The position numbers and the translations under genes were made by a program. Below the pieces are notes generated by a model. The model ran no database searches, was not told the origin of the DNA, and was given only the letters and a program-made list of their open reading frames with translations. A DNA stretch of 64,000 nucleotides from Leucobacter salsicius M1-8 (lineage in GTDB: Bacteria; Actinomycetota; Actinomycetes; Actinomycetales; Microbacteriaceae): NCBI RefSeq assembly GCF_000350525.1, contig NZ_AOCN01000015.1, positions 339,534 through 403,533 of the forward strand. The letters are read 5' to 3'. Position 1 is the stretch's first letter, and every line of letters starts with the position of its first letter. Below, one piece after another: positions 54,717 to 63,948 of the stretch.

Positions 54717-56402
54717 ATGAAACTTCGAATGGAGAACAACGTGAAACTTGCACCGACAAGGGCCGCAATCGCCCTTCTCGCGATCTCAGGGCTGGCGCTC
54801 GCCGGCTGTGCTTCGGGTAGCCGGGGCGGCGACACTGCAGCGAAAGATGACGCCAACGCTTCCGCCGGGCTACTGCAGACCACGCCTGCCGCTACGGGCC
54901 TGGCCGAGAAGGTTACCTGGAACTCGACCTACGGTGAGCTGGCAAGCCTTGACCCGGTCAAGGCGTTCAACTACCCCGAGAACACCATCGTGGCGAACCT
55001 GTGCGAGTCGCTGTTCCAGATGCAGCCCGATTTCTCGGTACAGCCCAACCTGGCCACCGGCGCAGACACCACCGACGGCACCGACTGGAAGCTGGGCATT
55101 CGCGACGACGTGACGTTCTGGGACGGCAGCCCCATGACCGTTGAAGACGTGATGTTTTCGCTCAACCGTCACATTGACCCCGCTGAGGGAAGCTACTGGG
55201 GTGGTGGCGTCGTCGCCAACATCAAGAGCATTGAAAAGACGGGCGACTCAGAGGTTACGATCTCGCTGAACACCCCCGACTACACCTTCCCGTCCTCGCT
55301 CAGCACCATTATCGGTGTGGTCGCGCAGGAGGAGCAGCGTGAAGCTGCCGGCGAAAACTACGGCAACCCCGACACCGGCGTCATGTGCACCGGTCCACTG
55401 CAGTTCACGCCGGGTAACTGGAAGCAGGGGCAGTCGATCACGCTCGACCGCTTCGACGGCTACTGGAACGAAGACAGGCAGGCCAAGTCGAAGCAGGTTG
55501 AGATCGGCTTTGTCGTCGACCCGACGGCCATCGCAAACGGTCTGTCGACCGGCGAGATTCAGGGTAGCTACGACGTGCCACTGCCCGCTCTCGGACAGCT
55601 GGGCTCGAGCTCGACTGGCACGCTCTTCGCGGGCCAGGGCATGCAGGACATGGCGATCATCTCGACGGGTGAAGGCCTGTTTGGTGACCCGGCAGTGCGT
55701 CGCGCGCTCACCCGCGCCACCGACCGCCAGGCCATCGCCGACACCGTCTACGAAGGCACCGGCACCGTTTCGCGCTCGGTTGTACCGCAGTCAGCATGGG
55801 ATGCCATCGACGGCGTCGCCGAGCTGCGCGACGAAAAGCTCCCCGACCTGAGCTTCGACATCGAGGCCGCGAAGCAGGAGCTCGAGGCAGCTGACGTTGA
55901 CCTGTCGAAGCCCATCAAGATCGCGTACCCGAGCGAGCGCAGCTTCTACGCCGACATCCTCAACGAGATGGCTAACGGGGCCAAGGAACTCGGCATTACT
56001 CTCGAACCGACCGGTGTGCCCAGCGCACAGTTCGGTGCATTCTTCTCGGACCCCGAGGCACGCAAGGGCTTCGACGGCTTCGTGACGACGAACTACCTCA
56101 GCGCACCCGACCCGTTGCTGCACCTGATCAGCGTTGCCAAGACCGGCAGCGACCAGAACTACGCGAACTTCTCTGACCCCAAGGTCGACGCAGCACTCGA
56201 CGCCGCGATCGGCGAGAGCGACGCGCAGAAGCGCGCCGAGCTCACGGTAGAGGCAGAAGCGCTCATCATGGCAGCTCAGCCCTGGGTTCCGGTCAACGAC
56301 CTCGCCGTGCGCATGTACATGGACAACGCGATCACGGGTGCACCCGCCTCGTTCGTCTACCTGTACTACCCGTGGGCCGCTGATCTCGGCGCTGCCGAGT
56401 AA
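54717..56402 (+). CDS. Peptide ABC transporter substrate-binding lipoprotein
   Basis: 561-residue solute-binding protein of SBP family 5 (DppA/OppA type). Signal peptide with lipobox LAGCASG, then VTWNSTYGELASLDP, TDWKLGIRDDVTFWDGSPMTVEDV (as two parts WKLGIRDDVTFWDG and SPMTVEDVMFSLNRHID). ATG at 54717 with AGGGAG upstream. First gene of an operon with two permeases, two ATPases and a C45 hydrolase. Confidence 0.9.
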   Translation: MKLRMENNVKLAPTRAAIALLAISGLALAGCASGSRGGDTAAKDDANASAGLLQTTPAATGLAEKVTWNSTYGELASLDPVKAFNYPENTIVANLCESLFQMQPDFSVQPNLATGADTTDGTDWKLGIRDDVTFWDGSPMTVEDVMFSLNRHIDPAEGSYWGGGVVANIKSIEKTGDSEVTISLNTPDYTFPSSLSTIIGVVAQEEQREAAGENYGNPDTGVMCTGPLQFTPGNWKQGQSITLDRFDGYWNEDRQAKSKQVEIGFVVDPTAIANGLSTGEIQGSYDVPLPALGQLGSSSTGTLFAGQGMQDMAIISTGEGLFGDPAVRRALTRATDRQAIADTVYEGTGTVSRSVVPQSAWDAIDGVAELRDEKLPDLSFDIEAAKQELEAADVDLSKPIKIAYPSERSFYADILNEMANGAKELGITLEPTGVPSAQFGAFFSDPEARKGFDGFVTTNYLSAPDPLLHLISVAKTGSDQNYANFSDPKVDAALDAAIGESDAQKRAELTVEAEALIMAAQPWVPVNDLAVRMYMDNAITGAPASFVYLYYPWAADLGAAE

Positions 56403-56449
56403 CCCGCGCACCCGGCACCAACTGTGATTCCCGCAGGAAGGGATCGTTC

Positions 56450-57397
56450 ATGATCTACGTTCTCAAACGGCTCGGCGCGCTTGCCGCCGTGCTCATTGTG
56501 TCCAGCTTTATCGTGTTCTCAGGCATGTATCTTGCTCCGGGTAGCCCCGAGCAGTTTCTCGTGCAGGGGCGCACGGTGAGCCCCGAGGTGCTCGCGGCGA
56601 TCCGCGCGCAATATGGGCTGGACGATCCCTTCCTGCTGAGGTACTGGACCTGGCTCACCGATGTGTTCCAGGGGGACCTCGGCCGTTCCTTGCTCACGCA
56701 GCAGGATGTGACGACGCTCGTCGCGTCACGCCTGCCCACCACCCTGTTTCTTGCTGGCTATGCGGCGCTCCTCATCATCGTCCTCGGTGTGGGTCTCGGC
56801 GTGCTCGCTGCCACGCGGTCCGGCGTCTTCGAGAAGCTCGTTGTATTCGGTTCGAACCTCGGGTTCGCGGTGCCCACGTTCTTTGCAGCCCTGATTCTGA
56901 TGTTCTTGTTCGGCTCAAATCTCGGATGGTTTCCGGTCTCCGGATCCGGATCCGGATTCACAGATCGCATCTGGCACCTCACCCTCCCAGCGATCGCGCT
57001 GTCATTCCCCGGCATCGCCGTGGTCGCGCGCATCACCCGCACTGCGGTGCGGGAGGAGCAGGGCTCGGAGCACGTGATCATGTCGATCGCCCGCGGAGTG
57101 CCCAAGCAGATCGTGCTGTGGCGCCACACCATTCGCAACTCGATGCTGCCGGTATCGACGGTGCTCGGCACGCAGATCGCGGGCCTGCTCGCGAGCGCAT
57201 TCGTGATCGAGTACGCGTTCACGCTCGACGGCATCGGGTCGCTGCTCGTGAATTCGGTGCAAAAGAAAGACTTTGCCGTGGTGCAGGCGATCGCCCTGAT
57301 CATGGTGCTGGCCTTCGGCCTCATCAACCTCATCGTTGACCTGTTGTACGCGGTCATCGATCCCCGAGTTCGTCTGAGTAAAAAGGTGGCCGCATAA
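56450..57397 (+). CDS. Peptide ABC transporter permease, DppB type
   Basis: 315-residue membrane subunit with six helices. N-terminal LKRLGALAAVLIVSSFIVF and the permease-loop region SIARGVPKQIVLWRHTIRNSMLPV fit DppB. Followed directly by dppC-like gene (TAATG overlap). Confidence 0.9.
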   Translation: MIYVLKRLGALAAVLIVSSFIVFSGMYLAPGSPEQFLVQGRTVSPEVLAAIRAQYGLDDPFLLRYWTWLTDVFQGDLGRSLLTQQDVTTLVASRLPTTLFLAGYAALLIIVLGVGLGVLAATRSGVFEKLVVFGSNLGFAVPTFFAALILMFLFGSNLGWFPVSGSGSGFTDRIWHLTLPAIALSFPGIAVVARITRTAVREEQGSEHVIMSIARGVPKQIVLWRHTIRNSMLPVSTVLGTQIAGLLASAFVIEYAFTLDGIGSLLVNSVQKKDFAVVQAIALIMVLAFGLINLIVDLLYAVIDPRVRLSKKVAA

Positions 57398-58344
57398 TGT
57401 CGAAGCAACCTGACCAGCAGCAGAGCTTTTACAAGCCGGGCGCCAACACGAAGGCGCAAGATACGGTCTCGGTGCAGCTGCTACGCAAGCACCGCAACGA
57501 CGTGCCCGTCACCGGATGGCGGGTGCTCATGAAGCGCCTCGGCGCGGTGGGCGTTGTGAGCGCCGTCATCATCGTGCTCGTCGTCTTGATGGCGATCTTC
57601 GCGCCGATCATCGCTCCCTACGATCCGTTCGAGGGCAGCGTGACCGCCCGACACGAGGCATGGAGTCTCGCGCATCTCATGGGCACCGACCAGTCGGGCC
57701 GCGACATCCTGTCGCGCATCGTCTGGGGTGCACGTACCAGCCTCATCGGCCCAACGATCGTGATCGTCGTCACTGTCGTGCTCGCCACCACGCTCGCCCT
57801 CACCGCCGTGTGGTTCGGGGGCAAGGTCGACGCTCTGATCAGCCGGGTGCTCGACATCCTGTTCGCATTCCCCAACATGCTGCTTGCGATTCTCGCGATC
57901 GCGATCTTCGGGCCGTCGCTCATCACCGCCTCAATCGCGCTCGCGATCGGGTTCACCCCGTACTCCGCCCGAGTGATTCGTTCGGTGGCGCTGCGTGAAC
58001 GCAATCTGCCCTATGTGTCGTCGGCCGAGCTGCAGGGCATCTCGGGTTTCATCATCACAGTGCGGCACATTCTGCCAAACGTGCGCACGCAGATTCTCAC
58101 CGGCATGACCATTAACTTCGGCTACGCCATGATCGAACTCGCTGCGCTGTCGTTCCTCGGCCTCGGCGTGCAACCGCCGACCCCCGATTGGGGCCTGATG
58201 GTCTCGAACGGCCAGGCGTCACTGCAACAGGGATTCTGGGAGCAGAGCGTGTTTGCTGGCCTCATGATCGTGATTACCGTCGCCGCATTCGGGTACGTCG
58301 GTGAACAGCTCGGCGGGCGCCGTGCTGCGGGAAGGACGCGCTAA
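57397..58344 (+). CDS. Peptide ABC transporter permease, DppC type
   Basis: 315-residue membrane subunit. It has the DppC-type N-terminus before the first helix, GTDQSGRDILSRIVWGARTSL, the ISGFIITVRHILPNVRTQIL loop, and six helices. Overlaps the genes before and after by one base each (TAATG), so translation is coupled. Confidence 0.9.
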   Translation: MSKQPDQQQSFYKPGANTKAQDTVSVQLLRKHRNDVPVTGWRVLMKRLGAVGVVSAVIIVLVVLMAIFAPIIAPYDPFEGSVTARHEAWSLAHLMGTDQSGRDILSRIVWGARTSLIGPTIVIVVTVVLATTLALTAVWFGGKVDALISRVLDILFAFPNMLLAILAIAIFGPSLITASIALAIGFTPYSARVIRSVALRERNLPYVSSAELQGISGFIITVRHILPNVRTQILTGMTINFGYAMIELAALSFLGLGVQPPTPDWGLMVSNGQASLQQGFWEQSVFAGLMIVITVAAFGYVGEQLGGRRAAGRTR

Positions 58345-59195
58345 TGCTTCACGTTTCAAACCTAGTTCTCACAGTGACTGACCCCGATACAGGGCAAGAC
58401 ACCGAGATTTTGCACGGCAACTCGTTTTCGCTTGCCCAGGGCGAGTCCCTCGGACTCGTGGGTGAATCTGGGTCGGGCAAGTCGATGACGATCAAGTGCA
58501 TCTTGGGCATCGAGCCCGCGGGTGCACGCGTCGACGGCATGATCGAACTCGACGGCGTCGACCTGCTTGCGGCGAAGGGCGAAGAGCTGCGCCACATTCG
58601 CGCCAACGACCTCGCGCTCATCGCGCAGAGCCCTCACGGTGCGCTCAACCCAGTGCTGCCCGTTGGTCGCTACCTCGTCGAGGGGATGAGTGACGCGCGC
58701 TCGATGCCCAAGGCCGAGGCTCGTGCGAAGGCGGCAGATCTCCTGCGTCAGGTCGGCATTGACGACACTGAGCGCGTGCTGAACTCGTATCCGCACCAGC
58801 TCTCGGGTGGCATGCTGCAGCGCGTCGTGATCGCGGGCGCGATCTCGGGCCAGCCCAAACTGCTGTTTGCCGATGAACCCACGACCGCTCTTGACGTGAC
58901 CACGCAGGCCGAAGTCGCCGCGATCCTCGACGAAATGCGTCGAGAGCACGGCCTGTCGATGATCTTCGTGACGCACGACCTCGACCTTGCGGCTGCCATG
59001 TGTGACCGCCTCGCGGTCATGAAGAACGGCGAGATCCTCGAGATCGGTACCCCAGACCAGATCCGGGACACCCCCCAGACTGAGTATACCCGTCAGCTCA
59101 TGGCGGCACGCCCGCTGCTGTACCCCGCTGGTCACCCCGCCGCGGCATTCCTGGCCGTGGAGCCCACTGCCGATCGAGAGGAGACGCGCTCATGA
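58344..59195 (+). CDS. Peptide ABC transporter ATPase, DppD type
   Basis: 283-residue ATPase. Walker A GESGSGKSM, signature LSGGMLQRVVIAGA, Walker B LLFADEPTTALDV, H-loop FVTHDLDLA. Shorter than E. coli DppD (about 327), with less of the C-terminal oligopeptide-binding extension. Overlaps the next gene by 4 bp. Confidence 0.88.
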   Translation: MLHVSNLVLTVTDPDTGQDTEILHGNSFSLAQGESLGLVGESGSGKSMTIKCILGIEPAGARVDGMIELDGVDLLAAKGEELRHIRANDLALIAQSPHGALNPVLPVGRYLVEGMSDARSMPKAEARAKAADLLRQVGIDDTERVLNSYPHQLSGGMLQRVVIAGAISGQPKLLFADEPTTALDVTTQAEVAAILDEMRREHGLSMIFVTHDLDLAAAMCDRLAVMKNGEILEIGTPDQIRDTPQTEYTRQLMAARPLLYPAGHPAAAFLAVEPTADREETRS

Positions 59196-60022
59196 ACGAG
59201 ACTCCCATCATCGAGGTCGCGCATCTCAAGCGCACCTTTCACCTCTCGCGCAAGGCGAGCGTCGCCGCGCTCGACGACGTTTCGTGCGAACTGCGCGCGG
59301 GCACCTGCCTCGCGATCGTAGGAGAATCCGGATCGGGCAAATCGACTCTCGCCCGAGTCGTCGTCGGCCTGGAATCGCCTGATTCGGGCACAGTTCGTAT
59401 CGCTGGTCGTGACGTGAAGCCCACGACTGCCAGGCGTGAACTGCGCGAGCGTGCGAAGCTCGTGCAGATGGTGTTTCAGGATCCGCAGGGATCGTTGAAC
59501 CGATCCTTGCCGGTGTCTGCGACCATCAACGAGATGCTCGAAGCACATCGGCCGGATCTCGATAAGGCAGGGCGCCGGGCCCGCGTGCTCGAACTCTTTG
59601 CTGAGGTCGGGCTCACCGAACGGCACGCCGACGCCAAGCCCTCTGCGCTGTCGGGCGGGCAGAAGCAGCGCGTCGCGATCGCACGGGCACTTGCGGCGGA
59701 GCCGCAGATCATCGTGCTTGACGAGGCCGTCTCGGCGCTCGACGTCTCGGTGCAGGCCCAGGTGCTCGAATTGCTCAAGAAACTCCGAGAGGAGCACGGC
59801 CTGTCGTACCTTTTTATTACGCATGACCTGTCAGTGGTGCGTGACATCGCTGATGACGTCGTGGTAATGCGAAAGGGACAGATTATCGAACGCGGCACGG
59901 TTGATGAGGTGCTCGATGCGCCCCGTGACCCGTACACCAAGCTGCTCATCGCATCGGCGCCGCGCCCTGGCTGGAAGCCACAGCGGGGCCTGCGTGCGGC
60001 GCTACTCGGTGCCGAAGCCTAA
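59192..60022 (+). CDS. Peptide ABC transporter ATPase, DppF type
   Basis: 276-residue ATPase. Walker A GESGSGKST, signature LSGGQKQRVAIARA, Walker B IIVLDEAVSALDVS, H-loop FITHDLSVV. Starts inside the end of the DppD-like gene. It also lacks most of the long C-terminal extension. Confidence 0.88.
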   Translation: MNETPIIEVAHLKRTFHLSRKASVAALDDVSCELRAGTCLAIVGESGSGKSTLARVVVGLESPDSGTVRIAGRDVKPTTARRELRERAKLVQMVFQDPQGSLNRSLPVSATINEMLEAHRPDLDKAGRRARVLELFAEVGLTERHADAKPSALSGGQKQRVAIARALAAEPQIIVLDEAVSALDVSVQAQVLELLKKLREEHGLSYLFITHDLSVVRDIADDVVVMRKGQIIERGTVDEVLDAPRDPYTKLLIASAPRPGWKPQRGLRAALLGAEA

Positions 60023-60066
60023 CCCGGCCTGGCCGAACACTCACCACTTCAGAAAGCAATAACGGC

Positions 60067-61131
60067 ATGACTACCCCAAACTCACGACTGCACCTTGATA
60101 TCTCGGCACCCTCGCGGCGCGAGCTCGGCCTGGCCCGTGGCACGGCCCTACGCTCCACACTCGCAGGCGGCTACGCGAAGTACGCTGAACTGTTTCGCTT
60201 GCTTGGCGTCAGCGAAGCGCAGGAGCGTGATGGTGCACAGCACGTCCTCGATGTGCTGAACGATTGGCGCCCCGAAATCATCGGCGAGTTCGAAGGTATC
60301 GCCGAGGGTGCCGAGATCGACCTCGCCCACGTGGTCGCGCTGAACGCGCGCACCGAGATCATTGCGATGGGACACTCTGCTTCGAGTGAGTGCTCGACTG
60401 TGACTGCGGTGCTTGACGGACACCGCACCGGCGTGCAGACCTGGGACTGGCACATTGAACTCGACCAGTACTGGCACACCCAGCAAGTACTGGGACCGGG
60501 GTACCGCTATGCCGGGCTCACTGAGCAGGGCATCCTGTCGAAGATTGGCGTGAATGAGGCGGGGCTGGCGCTGCACTTCAACATTCTGGGGCATCGCGAG
60601 GACGGCCCTGGTGGTGTGCCAATGCACGTGCTGTCGAGCATTGTGCTCGCCGAGTGCGCTTCGGTGGACGAGGCGATCGCGCTGATTCGTGAGGCACCGA
60701 TCGCCTCGTCCTCGGCGTTCACCATGCTCGACGCGTCCCAGGCGGTATCAGTCGAGATGAGCCCAGCTGGCGCTTTCGTGATTCCCGAGGTCGCGGGCTC
60801 GGTGCAGCGCACTAACCACTTCCAAAACGCGGTGCCGCTTGCTGAGCAAAAGAGCGAGGTGTACGAACCGGACTCATCGGCTCGACTCGAGCTCGTGCGA
60901 GAGCGCATTGGCTCGGGGACGCCAGACACAACCGCCGCCATGATCGAGCTGCTGGTTTCGGGCGAGGGCCAGCCGCCCCTGACCTGCCAGGCCGACATGT
61001 CGAAGACCTTCGGCGAGCGGTGGGCGACGCTCGCCACCATCATCACCGATCCGGATGCGCGGACGATTCGCATCCTCGACGGCATGCCCACCGATGCCGT
61101 GACCGGTTCCTGGCGCACCCTCACCGTGTGA
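60067..61131 (+). CDS. C45-family peptidase/acyltransferase (isopenicillin N acyltransferase-like)
   Basis: 354-residue Ntn hydrolase related to acyl-CoA:6-aminopenicillanic acid acyltransferase. The proenzyme would cut itself before Cys109 (SSEC/STVTAV), which becomes the N-terminal nucleophile, and WDWHIELDQYW follows as in the family. Last gene of the peptide ABC operon, 45 bp after the DppF-like gene. It lacks a signal peptide, so it is likely cytoplasmic and may act on an imported peptide, N-acyl amino acid or acylated amine. Confidence 0.83.
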   Translation: MTTPNSRLHLDISAPSRRELGLARGTALRSTLAGGYAKYAELFRLLGVSEAQERDGAQHVLDVLNDWRPEIIGEFEGIAEGAEIDLAHVVALNARTEIIAMGHSASSECSTVTAVLDGHRTGVQTWDWHIELDQYWHTQQVLGPGYRYAGLTEQGILSKIGVNEAGLALHFNILGHREDGPGGVPMHVLSSIVLAECASVDEAIALIREAPIASSSAFTMLDASQAVSVEMSPAGAFVIPEVAGSVQRTNHFQNAVPLAEQKSEVYEPDSSARLELVRERIGSGTPDTTAAMIELLVSGEGQPPLTCQADMSKTFGERWATLATIITDPDARTIRILDGMPTDAVTGSWRTLTV

Positions 61132-61161
61132 GGCTCGCGGTCTTGCATTGTTGTCACGGAC

Positions 61162-61205
61162 GGGGCGTGGCGCGGTAGTTGCTCATGACTACCTCGTCGC
61201 GCCCC
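61162..61205 (+). terminator. Possible terminator of the peptide ABC operon
   Basis: Imperfect hairpin: outer arms 61162-61167 with 61200-61205, inner arms 61174-61179 with 61188-61193. Lies between the C45 gene and the convergent oxidoreductase. Confidence 0.4.
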
Positions 61206-61221
61206 ATCTGTGGGCCGGGTG

Positions 61222-62295
61222 TTAATCTGCCAGCAGCTCCCGCACCCGCGGCATCACTTCGGTGCCGAACAGACGCACGCTCTCCATAAGGGTGGCGTGC
61301 GGCATCGTGCCGCTAGCGTACTTCAGGTCGAAACGATCGGCCTCGAGCAGTCGCACGGTACGGGCGATCTTTGCGGCCACCGTCTCGGGGGACCCCACGT
61401 ACAGCGATCCGGAGTTGGCCTCGTGCTCGAACTCAGCGCGCGTAGTGCTGGGCCAGCCGCGCTCGGCCCCGATGCGATTGCGGTTCGCCTCGAAATGCGG
61501 CCACAGCTGGTCGCGGGCCTCGGCGTCCGTCGCTGCAATGTGGCCGGGGGAGTGCACGCCGAGCGGCATGGCGTCGCGGCCGAGCTCCTGCTGCGCCTCG
61601 CGATACAGATTCGCGAACGGCAAGAACCGCGCGGGGTCGCCGCCGATGATCGCGAGCATCATGGGAATGCCGACCTGCACCGTGCGCAGCACCGAGTGCG
61701 GGCTGCCGCCCACGCCGATCCAGGCGTTGACGCCGTGGGGATGCTCGGTCTTTGGGTAGATTTCTTGATCGACGAGTGCGCTGCGGTGCTTACCCGACCA
61801 GGTCACGGGGCCCTCGCTGCGCAGGCGCCCGAACAGTTCGAGCTTCTCCGAGAACAGCTCGTCATAGTCGGCGAGGTTGTAACCAAAGAGTGGGAAAGAC
61901 TCGGTGAATGAGCCACGACCGAGAATGACCTCAGCTCGCCCGCTACTCACCGCATCGAGCGTCGCAAACCGCTCGTAGACGCGTACGGGGTCGTCGCTCG
62001 AGAGCACCGTGACCCCGGTGCCGAGCATCATGCGCTCGGTGCGACCGGCGATCGTCGCGAGGATGATCTCGGGGGAGCTGATCGCGAAGTCATCGCGGTG
62101 ATGCTCGCCCAGCGTGAACGCATCGACGCCCAGCTGGTCGGCGAGCACGGCCTGCTCGACCACGTTCCGGATCACCTGCGCGTGCGGCGTGCGGGAGCCG
62201 TCGGCATCAACGGTGACATCGCCAAACGTATCGAGCCCCAGCTGCACGGCACTGAGGGACTTGGCGGGCGCGGGTGCTGCATTGGTTTCGGTCAT
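61222..62295 (-). CDS. LLM-class flavin-dependent oxidoreductase
   Basis: 357-residue luciferase-like monooxygenase fold enzyme using FMN or F420. GLDTFGDV near the start, LGEHHRDDFAISSPEIIL and AEVILGRGSFTESFPLFG match the family. Substrate unknown. Possibly cotranscribed with nothing upstream, since a hairpin separates it from the broken monoamine oxidase gene. Confidence 0.82.
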   Translation of the reverse strand: MTETNAAPAPAKSLSAVQLGLDTFGDVTVDADGSRTPHAQVIRNVVEQAVLADQLGVDAFTLGEHHRDDFAISSPEIILATIAGRTERMMLGTGVTVLSSDDPVRVYERFATLDAVSSGRAEVILGRGSFTESFPLFGYNLADYDELFSEKLELFGRLRSEGPVTWSGKHRSALVDQEIYPKTEHPHGVNAWIGVGGSPHSVLRTVQVGIPMMLAIIGGDPARFLPFANLYREAQQELGRDAMPLGVHSPGHIAATDAEARDQLWPHFEANRNRIGAERGWPSTTRAEFEHEANSGSLYVGSPETVAAKIARTVRLLEADRFDLKYASGTMPHATLMESVRLFGTEVMPRVRELLAD

Positions 62296-62350
62296 GCAGG
62301 GGTCAACGACCTGGGGAGGCCGAGTATTCCATGGCAGGCGCGATCGATTC

Positions 62351-62394
62351 GGTGGCTGTGGTGGTTACTTGTGGGAATAACCACAACAACCGCC
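62351..62394 (-). terminator. Imperfect hairpin, possible terminator of the monoamine oxidase gene
   Basis: Arms 62351-62367 and 62378-62394 pair with a few mismatches/wobbles and a 10-nt loop, located after the monoamine oxidase stop codon on the minus strand. Confidence 0.4.
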
Positions 62395-62440
62395 AAATCT
62401 AATCGTTAACTCATGATCCTGCGCGGTACGGCCAGGGAAG

Positions 62441-62694
62441 CTAGTTCTTGCCCGTCGTGGCGAGTAGCGCCTTTGCCGCGGTCACTCCTGAGTCTCGCGA
62501 GGAGTGGATGGTGCTCGTCGTCATGCCGGCCCAGAACAGTACTCCTCCCAAGGGGTCGGTGAGCCCTCCGCGACGAGAGAAGGGGCCGGGATAGGCACCT
62601 CGAGCGTAGGGATCCTTCGACCAGTCATAGGTAGACATCGCGACAGGAGTGAGAGCCGGGTTTTCGGCGTTCGAGCGGATGCTTTCGAGTGAAT
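62441..62694 (-). pseudogene. 3' fragment of a flavin monoamine oxidase gene interrupted by IS3
   Basis: The last 84 codons match the C-terminus of flavin-containing amine oxidases: WSKDPYARGAY followed by LGGVLFWAGMTTST and SGVTAAKALLA, the substrate/FAD-binding end of the fold. The frame continues upstream without a stop (ESIRSNAENPALTPVA before MSTYDW) right to the edge of the IS element at 62694, and should resume beyond 63998, outside the window. The intact gene likely degraded monoamines or polyamines. The insertion breaks it. Confidence 0.8.
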
Positions 62695-62726
62695 TGGCCT
62701 GGGTTTAGTTCCGACCGGTTTGTCCG

Positions 62727-63637
62727 TTACCGGATGAGTTCCGGCACCGGTTCAGTGTCAGCGTAGTACGCCGCTTCCACTTCTGCAGGGGTGCGCATAT
62801 CGAGTTCCCCATGCAAACGTTGTTGTTCCACCACCACACGTACTTCAACGTGGCGAATTCAACCTGCTCGACCGTTCTCCAGGGTCCTTGCTGCCGGATA
62901 AGTTCAGCCTTGTAGAGCGCGTTCACTGCTTCAGCCATCGAATTGTCGTAGCTATCGCCGACCGTCCCGGTTGACGGGATCGCGCCGAGCTCAGCGACCC
63001 GGTTCGTGTAGACCATCGACATGTAGTTGAGCCGTGATCGCTGTGATGCACGAGCCCCTCAAGACTGCCGCCGGCCTGCCATGCTGCCATCTCGAGGGCT
63101 TGTAACGGCAACACTTCAGCCTTCAGCGTCGCAGCTACGTTCCAGCCCACGATCCGACGCGAGTACACGTCAGTTACGAACGACACATATGCGAACCCAG
63201 ACCACGTCGCGACGTATGTGATGTCGACGACCCAGAGCCGCTTGGGAGCTGTCGCAGTGAAGTTCCGGTTGACGAGATCACCTGGCAGCCGGTTTGCCGG
63301 GTCACTCTTCGTCGTAAAAGCCTGCCGAGAACGTCGCACGCCCCGCAATCCAGCGAGTTTCATGAGCCGCTCGCAGGCGTCACGGCCAATCTCCCAGCCC
63401 TCGCGTCGCAGCAGGGCATGCATTTTGCGGCGCCCGTAGACACCGTAATGCTGATGGTGGAGTCGCTTGATCTCGGGAACAAGGATCTCGTCACGGAGCT
63501 GACGGGGCGGAGGGGAGTCGTTTCTTCGCTGCCCGATATCCGCGTGACGTGAGGAATCCACGAACTGCCGCACGCAGCGTACGGCAGAGGAACTGGACCC
63601 CGAAACGATCACGATGCTCGTCGATGAATCGGATCAT
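62727..63637 (-). pseudogene. IS3 transposase orfB with three frameshifts
   Basis: DDE integrase: RLWVVDITYV (first Asp), HHSDHGS (second Asp) and DNSMAEAVNALYKAEL (Glu). Reading directly, three single-base changes break the frame: one extra C near 63501-63515 (between RAAKKRLPSA and RQLRDEIL), one missing A near 63026-63029 (HHSDHGSNYMSMVY) and one missing base near 62819-62823 (WWNNERLHGE). Corrected, the protein would start at 63637, overlap orfA by ATGA, and stop at 62727. Either a dead copy or sequencing error. Confidence 0.8.
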
Positions 63638-63948
63638 TTCGTTCGTGGCTGGTCGAGTTCCTTCGCGAAAAATATGCTCGCGGCTTTGAGGACTTCGTTC
63701 GCTTTGCGCAGTTCCGTGTTTTCTTTCTGGAGGCGACGGTTCTCGGCAGCGATATCAGTCGTCACGCCGGGCTTTGAGCCGGTATCGATCTGCGCTTGTC
63801 GATGCCAGATTCTGAGCGTGTCAGGTGAGATGCCGAGCAGCCCTCCGACATGCTTGCTCGCAGCGTGCACGCTCGCATGCTCGGGGAGCGCTTCGGCGAG
63901 CATGCGGAGTGCGCGTTCTTTGAACTCTGGTTCGTATGGTTTGGGCAT
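63634..63948 (-). CDS. IS3 transposase orfA
   Basis: 104-residue helix-turn-helix protein (PYEPEFKERALRMLAEA, SPDTLRIWHRQAQ) with a C-terminal leucine-zipper-like coil (ENRRLQKENTELRKANEVLK). First half of the IS3 transposase; orfB starts in an overlapping ATGA. Confidence 0.88.
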   Translation of the reverse strand: MPKPYEPEFKERALRMLAEALPEHASVHAASKHVGGLLGISPDTLRIWHRQAQIDTGSKPGVTTDIAAENRRLQKENTELRKANEVLKAASIFFAKELDQPRTK

